DNA of 64,000 nucleotides, taken from the NCBI GenBank assembly GCA_004558035.1, contig SFEJ01000001.1:62001-126000 (forward strand), given 5' to 3'. Made by a program: the position numbers and the translations under genes. Of this stretch, positions 60,405 to 64,000 are shown piece by piece. The DNA comes from Opitutia bacterium. Lineage in GTDB: Bacteria; Verrucomicrobiota; Verrucomicrobiae; Opitutales; UBA953. Under the pieces are notes generated by a model that searched no databases, was not told where the DNA came from, and saw only the letters and a list, made by a program, of their open reading frames with translations. Within the stretch, counting starts at the first letter, position 1; every line of letters begins with the position of its first letter.

Positions 60405-61405
60405 ACGCGGCGGAGCGGAATCCGAACTTCCCGTTCGCGGACGGCGCGGGCTCCGAACCGACCGTCGGCGCGCTCGGCGAGACCGCGCTGCTGCGGGAAA
60501 TTTCCGCGCTGCTCGCGGCGTTCCCGCGCGTCTCGCGCCCGGCGCCGCGCGGCATCGGCGACGACTGCGCCGTCTTTCCGAACGAACACGGGAACGCGCG
60601 GCGGCTCACGACCGCGGACAGCGTGATTTTTTCCCGGCATTTCGACGAAGGCGTCTCCGCGCGCGAGGCCGGCGCGAAGCTGATCCGGCGCAACGTGAGC
60701 GACGTCGCCGCGATGGGCGGCGAGCCCGCCGACGCCGTGATTTCGCTGATCATGAGCCGCGACGTCCGCGTCGCCTGGCTCGCGGAATTCTACGAAGGCG
60801 CGGCGCGCGCGTGCGAGGCGCTCGGCGTCGAGCTCGCGGGCGGCGACGTCGCTTCCGCGCCCGCGGGAACGCGGCTCTTCGCGGCGACGCTCGCGCTGAC
60901 GGGCTTCTGCGCGGGCGAACCGCTGCTGCGCACGGGCGCGCGCGTCGGCGACGCGGTCTGCGTCACGGGAACGCTCGGCGGGAGCCTCCGCCGCAGGCAT
61001 TACGCGTTCGAGCCGCGCGTGCGCGAAGGCGCGTTTCTCGCGGCGTTTCCGCGCGACAAGGTCCGCGCCTGCATCGACGTCACGGACGGCGCGGCGAAGG
61101 ACCTGCCCGCGATCGTTCCCGCGGGCGCGCGCGCCGAGATCGACTTCGCCGCGGTGCCCGTTTCCGCGGACGCGCTCGCGCTCTCCGGCGGCGACGCGGA
61201 CGCCGCGCTGCGGCGCGCCTTCTGCGACGGCGAAGACTACGAGCTGCTCTTCTGCGTCGCGCCGGATTTCGAGGCGGAGCTTTTCGCGCGCTGGCGGGAA
61301 CGCTTCCCGGAAACGCCGCTGACGCGCATCGGCCGCATCGCCGCCGGCGCGTCCGCGGAACCGCTTTTCTCCGGCGGCTACGAGCATTTCGCCCCGGAGA
61401 AGTGA
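60401..61405 (+). CDS. thiL: Thiamine-monophosphate kinase
   Basis: Phosphorylates TMP to the coenzyme TPP. 334 residues from the ATG that overlaps the mntP stop. Motifs: GIGDDCAVF (ATP/Mg), the TTADSVIFSRHF segment, RRNVSDVAAMGGEPADAV, GGDVAS, CVTGTLGGS, and DVTDGAAKDL near the C-terminal half. An N-terminal extension of about 25 residues precedes the usual GE...LL start. No other thi genes are adjacent. Confidence 0.93.
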   Translation: MNAAERNPNFPFADGAGSEPTVGALGETALLREISALLAAFPRVSRPAPRGIGDDCAVFPNEHGNARRLTTADSVIFSRHFDEGVSAREAGAKLIRRNVSDVAAMGGEPADAVISLIMSRDVRVAWLAEFYEGAARACEALGVELAGGDVASAPAGTRLFAATLALTGFCAGEPLLRTGARVGDAVCVTGTLGGSLRRRHYAFEPRVREGAFLAAFPRDKVRACIDVTDGAAKDLPAIVPAGARAEIDFAAVPVSADALALSGGDADAALRRAFCDGEDYELLFCVAPDFEAELFARWRERFPETPLTRIGRIAAGASAEPLFSGGYEHFAPEK

Positions 61406-61525
61406 GGCGGCGCGGGAACGCCGGCGGAAGACGTTTCCGGGTTCCGTTCCCGCGCGGATTTCCGTCATTTTCCGCTTTCCATTTTTCGCGTTCCGTTCAA
61501 GAATCCGCGTCAGCAATTTATCGTC

Positions 61526-61978
61526 ATGAAAATCAGCATCGGCAGCGATCACGCAGGCTTTGAACTCAAACAGGAACTCGCCGAGTACCTTCGTTCCCGC
61601 GGGCACGAAGTCGCGGACTACGGCGCGGCGTCGAAGGATTCCGTCGATTACCCGCTTTTCGCGCACGCGGTCGCGCGCGACGTCGCTTCGGGCGCCGCGG
61701 ATCGCGGCGTGCTCGTCTGCTGGACGGGCGTGGGCATTTCGATCGCCGCGAACAAGGTCGCGGGCGTGCGCGCGGGCAACTGCTTCAACGTCGAGATGGC
61801 GGGGCTCTTCCGCCGCCACAACGACGGGAACGTGATCTGCTTCGGGCAGAAGTTCATCGCTCCCGCGGACGCGAAGGCGATGCTCGACGCGTTTCTCGCG
61901 ACGGATTTCGAGGGCGGGCGTCACGCGCGCCGCGTCGGCGAAATCGAGGATCTGAACGCCTGCGCGTGCCGTCTCTGA
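61526..61978 (+). CDS. rpiB: Ribose-5-phosphate isomerase B
   Basis: Interconverts ribose-5-P and ribulose-5-P. 150 residues. GSDHAGFELK at the start (phosphate/Asp-His site), catalytic Cys in CWTGVGISIAANK, the RAGNC and HNDGNVICFGQ segments. Monocistronic between two gaps of 120 and 47 bases; the 120-base gap holds GGGAACG motifs and no gene. Confidence 0.94.
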   Translation: MKISIGSDHAGFELKQELAEYLRSRGHEVADYGAASKDSVDYPLFAHAVARDVASGAADRGVLVCWTGVGISIAANKVAGVRAGNCFNVEMAGLFRRHNDGNVICFGQKFIAPADAKAMLDAFLATDFEGGRHARRVGEIEDLNACACRL

Positions 61979-62025
61979 GCGCCCGCGCGGGAACGCGTCT
62001 CCCTTTTTCCCAAAACCGAAAAACC

Positions 62026-63273
62026 ATGATAAATCCGACTCCACTCGCACAAATCGATCCCGAGCTCGCCGGCTTCATCGGCGGCGAACTCTCGCGTCAG
62101 CAGTCGCACGTCGAGCTGATTGCGTCCGAGAACTTTACGCTCCCGGCGGTCATGCAGGCACAGGGCAGCATCCTGACGAACAAGTACGCCGAAGGCTACC
62201 CGGGCAAGCGCTGGTACGGCGGCTGCGAATGGATCGACAAGATCGAGCAGCTCGCGATCGACCGCGCGAAGAAGCTCTTCGGCGCGGAGCACGCGAACGT
62301 GCAGCCGCATTCGGGCTCGCAGACGAACATGGCGGTCTATTTCGCCGCGCTCAAGCCGGGCGACAAGATTCTGACGATGAATCTCGCGCACGGCGGGCAC
62401 CTTTCGCACGGCGCGCCCGTGAACTTTTCCGGGAAATTGTATGAAGTCGTCCATTACGGCGTCGGCGAGGACGGCTACATCAATTACGACGAAATCGCGG
62501 AAACGGCGGCGCGCGAGAAGCCGAAGCTGATCACGGTCGGCGCGTCCGCGTACCCGCGCATCATCGACTTCGCGCGCATGGCGGACATCGCGCACTCCAA
62601 CGGCGCGCTGCTGCTCGCGGACATCGCGCACATCGCGGGGCTCGTCGCCGGCGGCGCGCATCCGTCGCCCGTCGGGCTGGCGGACTTCGTGACGACGACG
62701 ACGCACAAGACGCTGCGCGGGCCGCGCGGCGGGCTGATTCTCTGCGGCGAAAAATGGGCGAAGGCGATCGACGCCGCCGTGTTCCCGGGCATGCAGGGCG
62801 GACCGCTCGAGCACGTGATCGCGGGCAAGGCGGTCTGCTTCGGCGAAGCGCTCAAGCCCGAGTTCAAGGCGTACGCGCACCAGATCGTCGCCAACTGCAA
62901 GGTGCTCGCGGCGGATCTCGCGGCGGCAGGCTTCAAGCTCGTCTCCGGCGGGACGGACAACCACCTCTGCCTCGTCGACCTGCGCGGGAGCCATCCCGAC
63001 GTCACGGGCAAGGACGCGCAGCTCGCGCTCGACGCGGCGAACATCACGACGAACAAGAACACCGTTCCCGGCGAGACGCGTTCCCCGTTCCAGGCGAGCG
63101 GCATCCGCCTCGGCACGGCGGCGTGCACGTCGCGCGGCATGCGCGAGCCGGAGATGAAGCTCATCGCGAAGGCGATCGCGCTCGTCGTCAACAACATTCA
63201 CGACGAGTCGAAGATCGCGGAGGCGCGCGAAATTTCCCGCGAGCTCTGCCGAAACTTCCCGCTCCCGTACTGA
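62026..63273 (+). CDS. glyA: Serine hydroxymethyltransferase
   Basis: PLP enzyme converting serine and tetrahydrofolate to glycine and methylene-THF, feeding the folate pool used by metH. 415 residues. Start MINPTPLAQIDPELAGFI; SRQQSHVELIASENF; YPGKRWYGGCEWID; PLP lysine in TTTTHKTLRGPRGG; NTVPGETRSPFQASGIRLGT near the end. The ATG at 62026 is preferred to in-frame starts inside rpiB. Confidence 0.97.
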   Translation: MINPTPLAQIDPELAGFIGGELSRQQSHVELIASENFTLPAVMQAQGSILTNKYAEGYPGKRWYGGCEWIDKIEQLAIDRAKKLFGAEHANVQPHSGSQTNMAVYFAALKPGDKILTMNLAHGGHLSHGAPVNFSGKLYEVVHYGVGEDGYINYDEIAETAAREKPKLITVGASAYPRIIDFARMADIAHSNGALLLADIAHIAGLVAGGAHPSPVGLADFVTTTTHKTLRGPRGGLILCGEKWAKAIDAAVFPGMQGGPLEHVIAGKAVCFGEALKPEFKAYAHQIVANCKVLAADLAAAGFKLVSGGTDNHLCLVDLRGSHPDVTGKDAQLALDAANITTNKNTVPGETRSPFQASGIRLGTAACTSRGMREPEMKLIAKAIALVVNNIHDESKIAEAREISRELCRNFPLPY

Positions 63274-63312
63274 AGGAAAACGCGGGAACGCCGCGGCGGC
63301 GAAAAAATTTGT

Positions 63313-63340
63313 TTGCCAAAGCGTTTCCGCAGTGCATCAT
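63313..63340 (+). promoter_or_regulatory. Candidate promoter of the pseudopilin gene
   Basis: TTGCCA (63313-63318), 16-base spacer, CATCAT (63335-63340), about 35 bases of leader to the ATG at 63382. The -35 hexamer is the same as at 55861. Confidence 0.4.
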
Positions 63341-63381
63341 TGAGGACAAATTTTAAAACCCACAACCCCCAGAAAAAGCTT

Positions 63382-64000
63382 ATGAAGAAATCTCAAACCA
63401 ACCGTAAAGGTTTCACGCTCATCGAACTCCTGACCGTCATCGCGATCATCGGCATTCTCGCGGCTCTCGCCGTTCCGACGATCGGCATCGGCATGGACAA
63501 AGTCCGCCAGCTCGTGGCGAGCAACAATCTGAGCCAGATCGCCAAGTCCTACGTCTCCTACATGCAGGAAGGCACGAACGGTCGCCAGATCACCAACAAG
63601 GGCGACGAGCCCGAACGCGGCACCGCGTCCACCGTCGCCTCCGTCGCCGAAATTCTCGCGCGCAAGGCGGGTCTCGTCGACGCGGAAGTCTGGTACGTCG
63701 CTTCCGACGACGCGATCAACAACACGATTCCGAAGACCGTTCTCTCCGACGGCACGGACGGCACGAATCAGCTCCGCGAAGTGAAGCCGATTTCCTGGGC
63801 GGTCGTCGTCAACGCGAAGAAGAACCCGAAGGCGGGCAAGTCCGCTTACCCGATCGCGTGGCTCCGCGGCCTGCAGACGAACGGCGAATGGACGGAAGAC
63901 GCGCCCTTCGGCGCCGGCGTCGGTTTCGTCGCGTTCGCGGACGGTTCCGTCAAGAAGTATTCCAACCTCCTTTCCGAAGAAGACCAGTTCCGCTCCGCGG
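63382..64000 (+). CDS. Prepilin-type N-terminal cleavage/methylation protein, 3' truncated
   Basis: Type IV pilin or type II secretion pseudopilin. 206 codons are visible and the frame runs off the window. Short basic leader MKKSQTNRKG, then the cleavage site G/FTLIELLTVIAIIGILAAL with the Glu5 that assembly requires. The body is alpha/beta with a late GVGFVAFADGSVKKY segment, reminiscent of the H-X9-DG C-terminal motif of DUF1559-like pseudopilins common in PVC bacteria. It could serve secretion or DNA uptake. Confidence 0.88.
   Translation, partial: MKKSQTNRKGFTLIELLTVIAIIGILAALAVPTIGIGMDKVRQLVASNNLSQIAKSYVSYMQEGTNGRQITNKGDEPERGTASTVASVAEILARKAGLVDAEVWYVASDDAINNTIPKTVLSDGTDGTNQLREVKPISWAVVVNAKKNPKAGKSAYPIAWLRGLQTNGEWTEDAPFGAGVGFVAFADGSVKKYSNLLSEEDQFRSA

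Overview
The window (64 kb, GC-rich, both ends cut through genes) looks like a chromosome of a host-associated, diderm member of the Verrucomicrobiota, most likely near Opitutales. The evidence is an outer-membrane autotransporter, lpxB (lipid A), PEP-CTERM C-termini of the PVC type, a BatD/BatE fusion, a GH2 sugar hydrolase and an H-X9-DG-like pseudopilin. The phylum assignment is inference; no rRNA is present. Sense-strand genes have strong GC codon bias, which creates very long spurious antisense frames.

Layout. 1-17.6 kb: fusA followed by the S10, spc and alpha ribosomal operons (rpsJ to rplQ, with secY, map and rpoA), ending in a strong terminator. tuf, rpmD, infA and rpmJ are missing from their usual slots, and a small exported non-ribosomal protein sits between rpsS and rplV. 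17.8-22.6 kb: an HPr gene and a large subtilase autotransporter. 22.7-26.3 kb: metH on the minus strand. 26.5-28.3 kb: tRNA-Thr, a HAD phosphatase, a four-helix-bundle (IVP) gene bracketed by inverted heptamer-type repeats, and trmL. 28.3-32 kb (minus): ribE-aroK-HIT, rpsT, and an RluA-type synthase coupled to a zinc-type binding protein. 32-39.4 kb: a BatD-BatE fusion overlapping uvrC, then argH (minus) and metG. 39.4-44.4 kb: an accessory island with two PEP-CTERM genes facing each other, one being an IdeS/Mac-like cysteine protease, around a broken GH2 gene. 44.6-49.9 kb: glgB, then (minus) tRNA-Pro-lpxB-aroE, where aroE carries an in-frame RAYT transposase between 116-bp direct repeats. 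50-56 kb: LysM, Nudix, secG, pgi, a coiled-coil protein, a tiny lipoprotein, metK and a mini-gene or sRNA. 56-64 kb: two DUF4139 paralogues (minus), mntP-thiL, rpiB, glyA and a partial pseudopilin.

The most notable signals are: (1) a strand-symmetric 10-mer, GCGGGAACGC, repeated throughout the window in all reading frames and in inverted pairs that form terminators, as in DNA-uptake-sequence systems; (2) the RAYT/REP insertion read through in frame by aroE; (3) a PEP-CTERM-anchored IdeS-type protease; (4) a shared operator-like palindrome at metK and metH; (5) the heptamer-flanked IVP cassette; and (6) the AT-rich mini-gene after metK.
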